A stretch of 64,000 bases of DNA from Bradyrhizobium sp. BR13661 (GCF_029892425.1 NZ_JARXWB010000025.1:62001-126000); one strand, 5' to 3'. Numbered from the stretch's first letter, positions 25,343-35,449 are shown. The notes: a model not told the origin generated them from the sequence alone. Program-made: numbers and translations.

Positions 25343-26277
25343 TGTGTACGGTCTGCGGCTGCGGCGACGGCAAGGCATCGATCGAACATGCGCATGATCA
25401 TCATCATGATCACGGCCATGGTCACGGCGGGAACTATCACCACCACCATCACGGTCATGGGCACGATCACGGGCATGCCCATGATCACCAGCACGACCAC
25501 CACCATCACCACGCCGATGATCGCGCCTCCGGCGATGCCGGATTGCTCGACTGCAGCGCCAATCCGGCGGGGCAGAGCATCGCCGGCATGAGCAGCGACC
25601 GCATCATCCAGGTCGAGCGCGACATCCTCGGCAAGAACGACAGGCTTGCAGCCGACAACCGCGCCCGCTTTGCCGCCGATGGGGTGCTCGCCTTCAACCT
25701 GGTGTCGAGCCCCGGCGCTGGCAAGACCTCGCTGCTGGTCCGAGCCGTGTCGGAGTTGAAGTCCAGTTGCCCGATCGGCGTGATCGAAGGCGACCAGCAG
25801 ACTTCCAACGATGCTGAGCGGATTCGCGCGACCGGCGTGTCGGCGATCCAGGTCAACACCGGCAAGGGCTGTCACCTCGATGCCGCGATGGTCGGCGAGG
25901 CCTATGACCGGCTGCCGTGGTTGAACGGCGGCCTGCTCTTCATCGAGAATGTTGGCAATCTGGTCTGCCCGGCAGCGTTCGATCTCGGCGAAGCCTGCAA
26001 GATCGTGGTGTTCTCGACCACCGAGGGCGAGGACAAGCCGCTGAAGTACCCCGACATGTTCGCAGCCTCGTCCCTGATGCTGATCAACAAGATCGATCTT
26101 GCGCCCGTGCTCGATTTCGATCTGGCGAAGACGGTCGAATATGCGCGGCGGGTCAACCCGAACATCGAGGTGCTGACGGTGTCGGCGCGCACCGGCGAGG
26201 GCTTTGAGGCGTTCTTCGCCTGGATCCGCAAGCGGATGGCGGCGACGGCGTCCAACGCGATGACGGCAGCGGAGTGA
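25342..26277 (+). CDS. hypB: Hydrogenase nickel incorporation GTPase HypB with His-rich nickel-storage domain
   Basis: 311 aa. The N-terminal CTVCGCG is the high-affinity nickel motif. Residues about 16-57 hold 25 histidines mixed with Asp and Gly, a nickel-storage segment typical of rhizobial HypB. The G domain has SSPGAGKTS (Walker A, about 128-136), EGDQQT and NKIDLAP (guanine specificity). HypB dimerises with GTP and hands nickel to HypA. Confidence 0.97.
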   Translation: MCTVCGCGDGKASIEHAHDHHHDHGHGHGGNYHHHHHGHGHDHGHAHDHQHDHHHHHADDRASGDAGLLDCSANPAGQSIAGMSSDRIIQVERDILGKNDRLAADNRARFAADGVLAFNLVSSPGAGKTSLLVRAVSELKSSCPIGVIEGDQQTSNDAERIRATGVSAIQVNTGKGCHLDAAMVGEAYDRLPWLNGGLLFIENVGNLVCPAAFDLGEACKIVVFSTTEGEDKPLKYPDMFAASSLMLINKIDLAPVLDFDLAKTVEYARRVNPNIEVLTVSARTGEGFEAFFAWIRKRMAATASNAMTAAE

Positions 26278-26279
26278 CA

Positions 26280-28532
26280 ATGGGCGGCGAAGCCACGGCA
26301 CGGGATGGACGGCGACTGCGCCTGCACGTGCGCGGCGCGGTGCAGGGCGTTGGTTTTCGCCCCTATGTCTATGGCCTCGCCACCCGCTATCGCCTCGGCG
26401 GCTTCGTCGCCAACGATCCCCACGGCGTCGTCATCGAGGTGGAGGGCGATCGCGCCTCCGACTTCGTCATGGCGCTGCCGCTGGAAACGCCACCGCTCGC
26501 CAGGATCGACGAGATCTCGGTGCAACCGGTCGGCGCGGTGGCGAGCGAAGAGTTCTGCATCTGCACCAGCGAGCAGGGACGGGTGTCGACGCGCATCGTC
26601 GCCGATGCCGCGACCTGCCCGGAATGCCTGAGCGAACTGTTCGATCCGGCCAGCCGTTTCTATCATTACCCCTTCGTCAACTGCACCCATTGCGGCCCGC
26701 GCTACACGATCGCCGAGCGGCTGCCCTACGATCGCCAGACCACGGCGATGAAGCGCTTTGCGATGTGCGGGGCCTGCGCGGGCGACTACGCTGATCCCAG
26801 GAGCCGCCGTTTCCATGCCGAGGCGATCGCCTGCCCGCAATGCGGCCCAAAGCTCAGCCATGGGGTCGCGGACATCGCCGCGGTGATTGCCGCTGGCGGG
26901 ATCGTCGCGATCAAGGGGCTCGGCGGCTATCAGCTCATCTGCGATGCCCGCGACGAGGCGGTCATACGACGGCTGCGGCAGCGCAAGCAGCGCGACCAGA
27001 AGCCCTTTGCGGTGATGGTCGGGTCGCGGGACACGGTTGCCGACATCGCGGACGCCGATGCCGCCGAGCTCGCGTTGTTCGAAACGTCGCCGCGGCCGAT
27101 CGTACTGATGACGTCGCGCCATCGGCTCGCGCCCTCGATCGCACCTGAATTGTCGCGCCTCGGCGTCATGCTGCCGGTCGCCCCGCTCCATCACCTGATC
27201 TTCGAAGCGCTGGAATCGGCCCATCCGCGGACCGATGGACGCTGGGTGATTGTCGCCACCAGCGCCAATCCCGGCGGCGCGCCACTTCTGACCGACAATC
27301 GCCAGGCGGAACGAATGCTGGCCGGCATCGCCGACCTCATCGTCTCCCATGACCGCGACATCGTCACCCGCGCCGACGATTCCGTGGCCGCAGTCTTTGC
27401 CGGCCAGACGCAAATGATCCGCCGTGCCCGCGGCTACGTGCCCGAGCCGGTTCGCCTCGCGCGGTCGGTGCCGCCGATCCTCGCCGTCGGCGGTGCGCTG
27501 AAATCGACGGTGACGGTCACGCGCGGCAACGAGGCCTTCGTCTCTCAGCACATTGGTGACCTCGACACCGCCGAAGGCATCCGCTTCTTCGAGGAGACTA
27601 TCAAGCACCTGCTCTCGACGCTGGATGTCGAGCCGGTTGTCGTGGCTCATGACCGACATCCGAACATGGGATCGACCCGTTTTGCCGAGGCGAGCGGAAA
27701 GAGGTTGGCTGCGGTCCAGCACCATCACGCCCATGCGGCTGCCGTGATGGCGGAACATGGCATCACGGGAGCGGCGTTGGCGCTCGTGCTCGACGGCTTC
27801 GGCCAGGGCAGCGACGGCGGCATTTGGGGCGGCGAACTCCTGCTGTGCGAGGGCGCGCAGTTCCGGCGGCTCGGTCATCTCGCGCCGATGAAGATGCCAG
27901 GCGGCGATCGCGCCGCGCGCGAGCCGTGGCGCATGGCTGCCGGCGTGCTGCATGAACTGCATCAGGCTGATACGATCGCAACCCGGTTTGCCGCGCAGCC
28001 GCAGGCCGCGTCCCTCGCCGCCATGCTGGAGCAGCCGGGCATGCCGGTGACGACGAGCGCCGGCCGCCTGTTCGATGCCGCAGCGGGGCTGCTCGATCTT
28101 TGCCCAGTGCAAGGTTACGAGGGCGAAGCCGCGATGAAGCTGGAAGCGCGCGTTCGCACGCCGCGCGTCATGAACGACGGCTGGACGGTCGAGCACGGCG
28201 TGCTGTCGCTCTTTCCGCTGCTCGCGCGCCTTGCAGCCGAGACGGGCGATCCGGTCGATGGCGCCGAGCTGTTCCATGGCACGCTGGCTGCCGCCTGCGT
28301 CGACTGGATCGCGCGCGCGGCGCGGGCGTCTGGCATCACGACCGTCACACTGAGTGGTGGCTGCTTCCTTAATGCGATCCTCAGTTCCGGGATCGTGCGC
28401 GGCTGCATTGCCGCCGGGCTCACGCCATTGCAGCCGCGGCAATTGCCGCCCAATGACGGCGGTCTCAGCCTCGGGCAGGCCTGGATCGCCGCGCTCCAAC
28501 TCGAACAGTCCGGCCTGGAAGGAATTGCCTGA
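26280..28532 (+). CDS. hypF: Carbamoyltransferase HypF (cyanide ligand synthesis)
   Basis: About 750 aa. ATG 26280 lies five bases after GGAG; a GTG at 26274 also opens the frame. Order of domains: acylphosphatase-like (GAVQGVGFRPYVY, about 19-31), two zinc-finger-like segments (CPECLSEL...CTHCGPRYT and CGACAGDY...CPQCGP), YrdC/Sua5-like domain, and a Kae1-like domain with HHHAHAAAVMAEH and SGGCFLNAIL. It uses carbamoyl phosphate and ATP to carbamoylate HypE. This full-length form includes the acylphosphatase domain. Confidence 0.96.
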   Translation: MGGEATARDGRRLRLHVRGAVQGVGFRPYVYGLATRYRLGGFVANDPHGVVIEVEGDRASDFVMALPLETPPLARIDEISVQPVGAVASEEFCICTSEQGRVSTRIVADAATCPECLSELFDPASRFYHYPFVNCTHCGPRYTIAERLPYDRQTTAMKRFAMCGACAGDYADPRSRRFHAEAIACPQCGPKLSHGVADIAAVIAAGGIVAIKGLGGYQLICDARDEAVIRRLRQRKQRDQKPFAVMVGSRDTVADIADADAAELALFETSPRPIVLMTSRHRLAPSIAPELSRLGVMLPVAPLHHLIFEALESAHPRTDGRWVIVATSANPGGAPLLTDNRQAERMLAGIADLIVSHDRDIVTRADDSVAAVFAGQTQMIRRARGYVPEPVRLARSVPPILAVGGALKSTVTVTRGNEAFVSQHIGDLDTAEGIRFFEETIKHLLSTLDVEPVVVAHDRHPNMGSTRFAEASGKRLAAVQHHHAHAAAVMAEHGITGAALALVLDGFGQGSDGGIWGGELLLCEGAQFRRLGHLAPMKMPGGDRAAREPWRMAAGVLHELHQADTIATRFAAQPQAASLAAMLEQPGMPVTTSAGRLFDAAAGLLDLCPVQGYEGEAAMKLEARVRTPRVMNDGWTVEHGVLSLFPLLARLAAETGDPVDGAELFHGTLAAACVDWIARAARASGITTVTLSGGCFLNAILSSGIVRGCIAAGLTPLQPRQLPPNDGGLSLGQAWIAALQLEQSGLEGIA

Positions 28533-28768
28533 TGTGTCTTGCGATACCGGCTGAGGTCACCAAGCTCCTGCCCGACGAGATGGCGACTGTCTCGATTGAC
28601 GGCGTCTCCAAGGAGATCTCCGTCGCCCTGATCGAGGATCTCGCCGTCGGCGACTATGTGATCATCCATGTCGGCTACGCCCTGACCAAGATCGATCCGG
28701 AGGAGGCGAAGCGGACGCTCGAGGTGCTGCGCGAGCTCAGCGCCGAGGGACAGGGAGCCGTGTCATGA
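28532..28768 (+). CDS. hypC: Hydrogenase assembly chaperone HypC
   Basis: 78 aa, begins MCLAIPAEV with the conserved Cys2, followed by a beta-barrel sequence (VGDYVIIHVGYALTKIDPEEA). HypC with HypD holds the Fe(CN)2CO precursor and delivers it to the large subunit. One-base overlap with hypF, 4-bp overlap with hypD. Confidence 0.96.
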   Translation: MCLAIPAEVTKLLPDEMATVSIDGVSKEISVALIEDLAVGDYVIIHVGYALTKIDPEEAKRTLEVLRELSAEGQGAVS

Positions 28769-29907
28769 AATATGCCGACGAGTTTCGCGACAAGGAAATC
28801 GCGCTCGGGCTTGCGAGGGTGATCCGCACGGAGGCCGATCCGCAAAGACCCTATCGCCTGATGGAATTCTGTGGCGGTCACACGCATGCGATCTCGCGTT
28901 ACGGCCTCGAGGACATGCTGCCGAAGAACGTACGTATGATCCACGGGCCAGGCTGTCCGGTCTGCGTGCTGCCGGCCGGCCGGATCGACATGGCGATTGC
29001 GCTTTCGATGCGGCCCGAGGTCATCTTGTGCATCTATGGCGACCTGATGCGGGTTCCCGGCTCGCAGGGCGGCTCGCTCCTGAAAGCAAAGGCGCGTGGC
29101 GCCGACATCCGCATGGTCTATTCCACCATCGACGCTGTCAGGATCGCCGAGGACAATCCCGCCCGCGAGATCGTGTTCTTCGCCATCGGCTTCGAGACCA
29201 CGACGCCGCCGACGGCTGTCATGATCCGGCTGGCGGAGAAGAGGAAACTCCAGAACTTCACGGTGTTCTGCAACCACGTGCTGACGCCGCCGGCGATGCA
29301 GAACATCCTAGAGAGTCCTGATATTCGCAACATCGGCCGGGTCGAGATCGACGGCTTCGTCGGGCCGGCGCATGTCTCCACCATCATCGGCACCGCCCCT
29401 TACGAGTTCTTTGCCGAGGAGTTCGGCAAGCCGGTGGTGATCGCGGGCTTCGAGCCGCTCGACATGATGCAGGCGATCCTGATGCTGGTGCGCCAGGTCA
29501 ACGAGCACAGGCACGAGGTCGAGAACCAGTATAGCCGCGCCGTGAACCGCGACGGCAATCTGCGCGCCAAGGAGGAAGTGTCCGACATTTTCGAGCTGCG
29601 CGACCAGTTCGAATGGCGCGGGCTCGGCCAGGTGCCCTATAGCGGGCTGAAGCTCAAGCGCGCCTATGCGAAATACGACGCCGAAATCCGCTTCGACATG
29701 AGCGAGCTGCGCGTCGACGACAATCCCGCCTGCGAATGCGGCGCCATCCTGCGCGGCGTCAAGAATCCGGTCGACTGCAAGCTGTTCGGGACGGTCTGCA
29801 CGCCGGAGACGCCGATGGGGTCGTGCATGGTCTCCTCCGAAGGCGCCTGCGCGGCGCATTGGACTTACGGTCGCTTCCGCGACCGCCAATTGAGGCAGGC
29901 GTCATGA
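28765..29907 (+). CDS. hypD: Hydrogenase formation scaffold protein HypD
   Basis: 380 aa. Conserved cysteine motifs: FCGGHTHAISRYG (about 33-45), HGPGCPVCVLP (about 62-72) and, near the end, CECGAILRGVKNP with further cysteines that bind the [4Fe-4S] cluster (PVDCKLFGTVCTP). HypD is the site where cyanide and CO are added to the iron. ATGA overlaps at both ends. Confidence 0.97.
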   Translation: MKYADEFRDKEIALGLARVIRTEADPQRPYRLMEFCGGHTHAISRYGLEDMLPKNVRMIHGPGCPVCVLPAGRIDMAIALSMRPEVILCIYGDLMRVPGSQGGSLLKAKARGADIRMVYSTIDAVRIAEDNPAREIVFFAIGFETTTPPTAVMIRLAEKRKLQNFTVFCNHVLTPPAMQNILESPDIRNIGRVEIDGFVGPAHVSTIIGTAPYEFFAEEFGKPVVIAGFEPLDMMQAILMLVRQVNEHRHEVENQYSRAVNRDGNLRAKEEVSDIFELRDQFEWRGLGQVPYSGLKLKRAYAKYDAEIRFDMSELRVDDNPACECGAILRGVKNPVDCKLFGTVCTPETPMGSCMVSSEGACAAHWTYGRFRDRQLRQAS

Positions 29908-30944
29908 AGGCCTACCAGCGCAAGCTCGACATCAGAAACGGCTGCGTCGACCTGTCCCACGGCTCGGGCGGCCGGGCCATGGCGCAGTTGATCTCGGGCC
30001 TGTTCCACGAGGCTTTCGGCAACGAATGGCTGGCGCGCGGCAACGACCAGTCGGCTTTCGACGTCGGCGCCGGGCGCATGGTGATGACGACCGACGGCTA
30101 TGTAGTCTCGCCGCTGTTCTTTCCCGGCGGCAATATCGGCTCGCTCGCGGTGCACGGCACCGTCAACGATATCGCCATGGCCGGAGCGCGGCCGCTCTAT
30201 CTCTCGGCGAGCTTCATCATCGAGGAGGGCTTTCGGTTCGCCGACCTCAAGATAATCGCGGAGTCGATGGGGGAAGCGGCGCGCATGGCCGGCGTCCACA
30301 TCATCACCGGCGACACCAAGGTGGTCGAGCGCGGTAAGGCCGATGGCCTGTTCATCTCGACCGCCGGCGTCGGGGTCGTGCCTGACGGGCTCGAGCTCTC
30401 GGCCGAAAACGCGCGTGTCGGCGATCGCGTCCTGATCTCGGGCACGCTCGGCGATCACGGCGTAGCTATCATGTCGAAGCGGCAGAACCTCGCCTTCGAG
30501 ACCGAGATCGTCTCGGATTCTGCGTCATTGAACAGTCTCGTCGCGAACATGGTCGAAGCCGGTGGTCGCAGCATCCGCCTGATGCGCGATCCTACCCGCG
30601 GCGGACTCGCGGCTACGCTGAACGAGATCGCCCAGCAGTCCAGCCTCGGTTTCCATCTCATCGAGGAGGCGATCCCGGTCAAGCCTGGCGTCGCGGCGGC
30701 GTGCGAGCTGCTTGGACTTGATCCGCTCCACGTCGCCAACGAGGGCAAGCTGGTCGCGATCGTCGCGCCGGAGGCTGCCGGTGCGGTGCTGGCCGCGATG
30801 CGGGCGCACCCGCTTGGCCGCGAGGCTGCCGACATCGGTGAGGCCGTTGCCGACGATCATCATTTCGTGCAGATGGCAACGAGCTTTGGCGGCGGCCGAA
30901 TTGTCGATTGGTTGTCGGGCGAGCAACTGCCCCGTATCTGCTGA
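29904..30944 (+). CDS. hypE: Hydrogenase maturation protein HypE (cyanide ligand formation)
   Basis: 346 aa from ATG 29904, inside the hypD stop. The N-terminal LSHGSGGRAM and the glycine-rich GDTKVVERG are PurM-like ATP-binding elements. The protein ends in PRIC, the C-terminal Cys that is carbamoylated by HypF and dehydrated to thiocyanate. The terminal Cys is intact, so the enzyme should work. Confidence 0.97.
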   Translation: MKAYQRKLDIRNGCVDLSHGSGGRAMAQLISGLFHEAFGNEWLARGNDQSAFDVGAGRMVMTTDGYVVSPLFFPGGNIGSLAVHGTVNDIAMAGARPLYLSASFIIEEGFRFADLKIIAESMGEAARMAGVHIITGDTKVVERGKADGLFISTAGVGVVPDGLELSAENARVGDRVLISGTLGDHGVAIMSKRQNLAFETEIVSDSASLNSLVANMVEAGGRSIRLMRDPTRGGLAATLNEIAQQSSLGFHLIEEAIPVKPGVAAACELLGLDPLHVANEGKLVAIVAPEAAGAVLAAMRAHPLGREAADIGEAVADDHHFVQMATSFGGGRIVDWLSGEQLPRIC

Positions 30945-30952
30945 GGCCCACG

Positions 30953-32653
30953 ATGCGCATTCTGCTCCTGTCGCATTCCTTCAACAGCCTGACGCAGCGG
31001 CTCCACGTCGAGCTTAGGGAGCGAGGCCACCATGTCTCGGTCGAGCTCGACATCCATGCCGATGTCACGCGCGAGAGCGTGGCGCTCTATCGGCCGGATC
31101 TGGTGATCGCGCCGTTCCTGAAGCGAGCGATTCCAGACGATATCTGGCGCAGCGTGCGTTGCCTGATCGTTCATCCCGGGCCGCCCGGTGACCGTGGTCC
31201 GGCTGCGCTCGACTGGGCGATTCTCGAAGATGCACGCGAGTGGGGCGTCACGGTGCTGCAGGCGGATGGTGAGTTCGATGCCGGTCCGGTCTGGGCGTTT
31301 CGCACCTTTCCGATGCGGCCCGCCGCGAAGTCCAGCATCTACCGCAACGAGGTGACATCGTGTGCCGTCGAGGCGGTGCTCGAAGCCGTCGCGGCGATCG
31401 AAGCCACAACCGCTGCTCCACAGCCGCTGCGTGCGGACGACCCGCGCATTCGCACGCGTGGACCGTGCCGCCAGGCGGATCGGACGATCGACTGGCAGCA
31501 CGACACCACTGCGACCATCCTGCGCAAGATCCGCAGCGCCGACGGCATGCCGGGACTCGCCGACAGCCTGTTCTTCCAGGACGTCAGGCTGTTTGACGCG
31601 CATGAAGCGCGCGGCATCTCCGGCGTGCCCGGAACCGTCGTCGCACAATGCGATGGCGCGCTGGCGCGGGCCACGATCGATGGCGCGGTCTGGATCGGCC
31701 ATGTCAGGCGGCTTGCGCCGAAGAGTCTGAAACGGCCGGCGGCAAAAATCTTCGCGGAGGAGGCGGCGCAGCTGCCGCACAGGCCCGGTTGCGGCTACAC
31801 CCCGATACGATATCGCGAGTATGGCGAGGTGGGCGAGCTCGCGTTCTCGTTCTACAACGGCGCCATGAGCACCGGCGACTGCGAATCTCTGCTCGGCGCC
31901 TATCGCGCCGCGCTGACGCGCCCAACCAGGGTGCTGCTGCTGACGGGCGGCCAGGACTATTGGTCCAACGGCATTCATCTTGCCGAGATCGAGGCGGCCG
32001 AAAGCGCTGCGGATGAGTCCTGGCGCAACATCAATGCGATCGACGATCTCGCCCGCGCGATCATCCAAACCACCGATCGTCTGGTCGTCTCGGTCATGCG
32101 CGGCAACGCTGGCGCGGGGGGAGTGTTCCTCAGTCTCGCCGCCGACGAGGTCTGGGCAAGCGACCAGATCGTCCTCAATCCGCATTATAAGGACATGGGC
32201 AATCTCTACGGCTCGGAATATTGGAGCTACCTGTTACCTCGGCGGTCGGGAGCTGCGAACGCTGGACGGATCACGCAATGCCGCCTCCCAATTGGCGTGG
32301 CGGAGGCACGACGTCTCGGCATCGTCGATCGGGTGCTGTCGGACGGGGAGCTCGCAGACGCGAGCCTTGTAATGCGCGGCGCCGCCATGGCGTTGCATGC
32401 CGACTTCGCCATTCGCCTCGCCGACAAGCAAAAGCGGCGTGCGACTGATGAGGCCGAGAAGCCCTTGCAGGCTTATCGCGACGAGGAGTTGCGGCGGATG
32501 AAATTGAATTTCTACGGTTTCGATCCGAGCTATCACGTCGCGCGCTACAACTTCATTCACAAGGTGCCGAAATCGCGCACGCCGCTGACCATCGCGAGCC
32601 ATCGGTCCCGGCGTGCACCGGACCGGCCAATCGGCATGGCGGTGCCATCGTGA
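30953..32653 (+). CDS. hypX: HypX/HoxX, formyl-derived CO ligand synthesis
   Basis: 566 aa. The N-terminal half resembles formyltransferases acting on formyl-tetrahydrofolate (LLSHSFNSLTQRLHVEL near the start, IVHPGPPGDRGPAALDWAI about 71-89). The C-terminal half is a crotonase fold (LLLTGGQDYWSNGIHLAEIE, VMRGNAGAGGVFLSLAADEV). HypX makes CO for the active-site iron under aerobic conditions. Its presence fits an enzyme matured in air. It begins 8 bp after hypE and overlaps hoxA by 4 bp. Confidence 0.94.
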   Translation: MRILLLSHSFNSLTQRLHVELRERGHHVSVELDIHADVTRESVALYRPDLVIAPFLKRAIPDDIWRSVRCLIVHPGPPGDRGPAALDWAILEDAREWGVTVLQADGEFDAGPVWAFRTFPMRPAAKSSIYRNEVTSCAVEAVLEAVAAIEATTAAPQPLRADDPRIRTRGPCRQADRTIDWQHDTTATILRKIRSADGMPGLADSLFFQDVRLFDAHEARGISGVPGTVVAQCDGALARATIDGAVWIGHVRRLAPKSLKRPAAKIFAEEAAQLPHRPGCGYTPIRYREYGEVGELAFSFYNGAMSTGDCESLLGAYRAALTRPTRVLLLTGGQDYWSNGIHLAEIEAAESAADESWRNINAIDDLARAIIQTTDRLVVSVMRGNAGAGGVFLSLAADEVWASDQIVLNPHYKDMGNLYGSEYWSYLLPRRSGAANAGRITQCRLPIGVAEARRLGIVDRVLSDGELADASLVMRGAAMALHADFAIRLADKQKRRATDEAEKPLQAYRDEELRRMKLNFYGFDPSYHVARYNFIHKVPKSRTPLTIASHRSRRAPDRPIGMAVPS

Positions 32654-34107
32654 GCATTCAGGGAACCATCCTCGTCGTCGACGACGAAGTCCGCTCGCAG
32701 GAAGCGCTGCGGCGCGTGCTCAGGGAGGATTTCGAGGTGCTCTGCGTCGGCAATGCGACCGATGCGGAGAAGCTGCTGGAGGGCGAGATCGTCCACGCGA
32801 TCCTGTGCGACCAGCGGATGCCGCATGAGTCCGGCGTGAGCTTCCTCAAGCGCGTCCGCGAGCTCTGGCCGGATCCGGTACGGATGATCATCTCGGGCTA
32901 TTCGGACTCCGAGGACATCATCGCCGGTCTGAACGAGGCCGGCATCTACCAGTACATCACCAAGCCCTGGCAGCCGGACCAGCTCGTCGAGACCGTCAAG
33001 GAGGCAGTCCAGCTCTATCGGTTGCAGAAGGAGACCGAAACCGCCGGCGTCGATGTCAAGGCGATCTCGGAGCATATCAAGAAGGTGGTCTCGGTCAAGC
33101 GCGGCGCGGCCAAGCAGCTCTACGACTTCGACCGTATCGTGCATTCGGCGGAGAGCCCAATGCACAACGTGATCGAACTCGGCAGGCGCGCCGCCGACTA
33201 CGATATCTCGGTTCTGATCACTGGCGAGTCCGGCACCGGCAAGGAGCTTTTGGCGCGCGCCATCCACTACGGCTCGGCGCGGGCCAGCAATGCGTTCGTG
33301 GTCGAGAACTGCGGCGCACTGCCGGACGAGCTCCTGGAGAGCGAGCTGTTCGGTTGCAAGAAGGGCGCCTTTACCGGCGCCTATCAGGATCGCATTGGCC
33401 TGTTCGAGGTCGCCGATGGCGGCACGATTTTCCTCGACGAGATCGGTGAGACTTCGCCGGCGTTCCAGGTCAAGCTCCTGCGGGTGCTGCAGGAGAGCGA
33501 GATCCGGCCGCTCGGTGCACAGCGCGTGCGCAAGGTCGACGTGCGTGTGGTTGCGGCAACCAATCGCGACCTGGAGGCCGAGGTCGAAGCCGGCCGCTTT
33601 CGGCGCGATCTTTACTATCGCCTCGCTGCATTCCCGGTGCACATGCCAGCGCTGCGTGAGCGTCCGATGGATATCTCGCTGATCGCCGAGGGTGTGCTGT
33701 CGGCGGTCAAGATCTCGTTCAACCGGCCGAACCTGCGCTTCGCGCGTTCGGCACTGGATGAATTCGCGAAATATCACTGGCCCGGCAACGTGCGCGAGCT
33801 CCAGAACGAGATCCAGCGCATGGCGGTCCTTGCCGATCAGGATGAGCTGCGAGCCCCGCCGCTCTTGGGGCGGCGCAACGGGAAGCGATCCGCGCCGATC
33901 CCGGTGCACGGCAAGTTGAATGGATCGGCCTCCTTGAAAGATAAAGTGGAGGATCTCGAGAAGTCGGTTATCATGAATTGCCTGGAGAGGTACGACGGAA
34001 ATATCAGCCGTGTCGCCAGCGAGCTGGGTCTGTCACGGGTGGGACTCAGGAACAAGCTGTCCAGGTATGATCTGAGAAAAAATGCCAAAGGCGACGCACT
34101 CTCCTGA
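32650..34107 (+). CDS. hoxA: NtrC-family sigma-54 activator HoxA
   Basis: 485 aa from a GTG in a 4-bp overlap. Receiver domain at about 1-125 with acidic pocket DDE and phospho-acceptor D54 (ILCDQRMP). AAA+ domain with GESGTGKELLAR (Walker A), the sigma-54 loop GAFTGA intact, and GGTIFLDEIGE (Walker B). C-terminal Fis-type helix-turn-helix ending in RVASELGLSRVGLRNKLSRY. It should activate the -24/-12 promoters before hupS and hupG. It overlaps hupT by 26 bp. Confidence 0.96.
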   Translation: MSIQGTILVVDDEVRSQEALRRVLREDFEVLCVGNATDAEKLLEGEIVHAILCDQRMPHESGVSFLKRVRELWPDPVRMIISGYSDSEDIIAGLNEAGIYQYITKPWQPDQLVETVKEAVQLYRLQKETETAGVDVKAISEHIKKVVSVKRGAAKQLYDFDRIVHSAESPMHNVIELGRRAADYDISVLITGESGTGKELLARAIHYGSARASNAFVVENCGALPDELLESELFGCKKGAFTGAYQDRIGLFEVADGGTIFLDEIGETSPAFQVKLLRVLQESEIRPLGAQRVRKVDVRVVAATNRDLEAEVEAGRFRRDLYYRLAAFPVHMPALRERPMDISLIAEGVLSAVKISFNRPNLRFARSALDEFAKYHWPGNVRELQNEIQRMAVLADQDELRAPPLLGRRNGKRSAPIPVHGKLNGSASLKDKVEDLEKSVIMNCLERYDGNISRVASELGLSRVGLRNKLSRYDLRKNAKGDALS

Positions 34108-35449
34108 AGCGAGCGAGCCGGACTCGCTTCTCAAGCTGGTCACCAGCAGCGGAGCGATCGAGTTCGATCGCGAGCGCGAAGGCGCCTGGATCGAAGTCAT
34201 CCGCAAGATGGACGAGGTCTATTCGGACCTGTTGCGCTACGAAGTCGACCTCGAGCACAAGAACGCGGAGCTGGAGGAGGCCCAGGCCTTTGTCACCAAC
34301 GTCATCGAGTCCGTCTCGGACATCCTCGTTGTCTGCGACGCCAGGGGTCTGGTGCAACAGGTCAATTCCGCGTTCCAGCATGCGCTTGGCCGAAGCGTCC
34401 AGGACGTGGTGGGTAAGAACATCGCCGACGTTATCGATGCTGCCGACGCTGCCAAGCTCGTACCGCTCCTGAAGCCGCGCGGCACGCCCGACGTCGTCGA
34501 TGGCGAATTGAGATTCTCGACGGATGGCGGCAGCACCGATCTGTTCGCGATCAACAGCTCCCCGCGCCAGGATCATCGTGGCCGTTTCATCGGTGTGGTT
34601 CTTACTGGCCGGCCGATCGGCGAGCTGCGCCGTGCCTATGAGGCGCTGCACAAGGCGCATCATGAATTGCAGCGTGCGCAGCGGCAACTTGTCGAGCAGG
34701 AGAAGATGGCGAGCCTCGGCCGACTCGTCGCCGGCGTCGCGCACGAGCTGAACAATCCGATCAGCTTCGTCTACGGCAACATCCACACCCTGATACGTTA
34801 CCGCGCTGCCATCGTCGCCTATCTCGACGCGGTTCACGGCAAGAGCCGGGCGGTCGACCTCGTGGCGTTGAAGAAGAGCCTGCGCATCGACGATGTTCTC
34901 GAGGATTTCGGTCCGCTGATCGAGGGCACCATGGAGGGTGCGGTCCGCATAAGCGAGATCGTCAAAAACCTGCGCCGGCTCTCGTTCAGCAAACTCGGCG
35001 AGGTCGAGCGCGTCAATATCGAGCGGTTGATCAACACCGCTGTGCTGTGGGCCGTCCGCACCAAGCAGGTGCGCATCGACCTGCAGATGGAGCTCGAACC
35101 GGAGCTCTGGATCTCCGGCAACGAGAGCCAACTACATCAGGTCATCGTCAATCTCGTGGAGAATGCGATCGACGCGATGCGAGGCACCGAATTGCCCCGG
35201 TTGGTCGTCTCGGCTGCACGCGAGGGCAACGAAATCTTGTTCCGGATTTCGGACAACGGTCCGGGAATCGACAAGGATCACATCAGCCATATCTTCGAAC
35301 CGTTCTTTACCACTAAGCGGGTCGGCGAGGGTACGGGGCTCGGCCTGTGGATCAGCTATGGCATCGTGCGCGAGCACGGCGGCGAGCTCGTTGCCGCCAA
35401 CGACCCGGAAGGTGGCGCGACCTTTTCTTTTGTGCTGCCGGCAGCATAG
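34082..35449 (+). CDS. hupT: PAS-domain sensor histidine kinase HupT
   Basis: 455 aa. An N-terminal coiled-coil-like segment (about 40-70) is followed by a PAS domain (about 72-185), then a HisKA region with H221 in GVAHELNNPISF and an ATPase domain with DNGPGID and GEGTGLGLWISYGI. No membrane segment is seen, fitting a soluble kinase that interacts with cytoplasmic HupUV through its PAS domain. It should set the phosphorylation state of HoxA. Last gene of the hydrogenase locus. Confidence 0.9.
   Translation: MPKATHSPEASEPDSLLKLVTSSGAIEFDREREGAWIEVIRKMDEVYSDLLRYEVDLEHKNAELEEAQAFVTNVIESVSDILVVCDARGLVQQVNSAFQHALGRSVQDVVGKNIADVIDAADAAKLVPLLKPRGTPDVVDGELRFSTDGGSTDLFAINSSPRQDHRGRFIGVVLTGRPIGELRRAYEALHKAHHELQRAQRQLVEQEKMASLGRLVAGVAHELNNPISFVYGNIHTLIRYRAAIVAYLDAVHGKSRAVDLVALKKSLRIDDVLEDFGPLIEGTMEGAVRISEIVKNLRRLSFSKLGEVERVNIERLINTAVLWAVRTKQVRIDLQMELEPELWISGNESQLHQVIVNLVENAIDAMRGTELPRLVVSAAREGNEILFRISDNGPGIDKDHISHIFEPFFTTKRVGEGTGLGLWISYGIVREHGGELVAANDPEGGATFSFVLPAA

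Noticed and set aside
25388..25540. CAC/CAT-rich stretch as a CRISPR or tandem repeat
   Set aside because: It is the coding region of the histidine-rich HypB segment, without repeat-spacer periodicity.
25902..28499. 865-codon open frame on the minus strand opposite hypF
   Set aside because: Shadow of the GC-rich hypF reading frame: no family resemblance, arginine/histidine-rich low-complexity translation, and the plus strand encodes a complete HypF.
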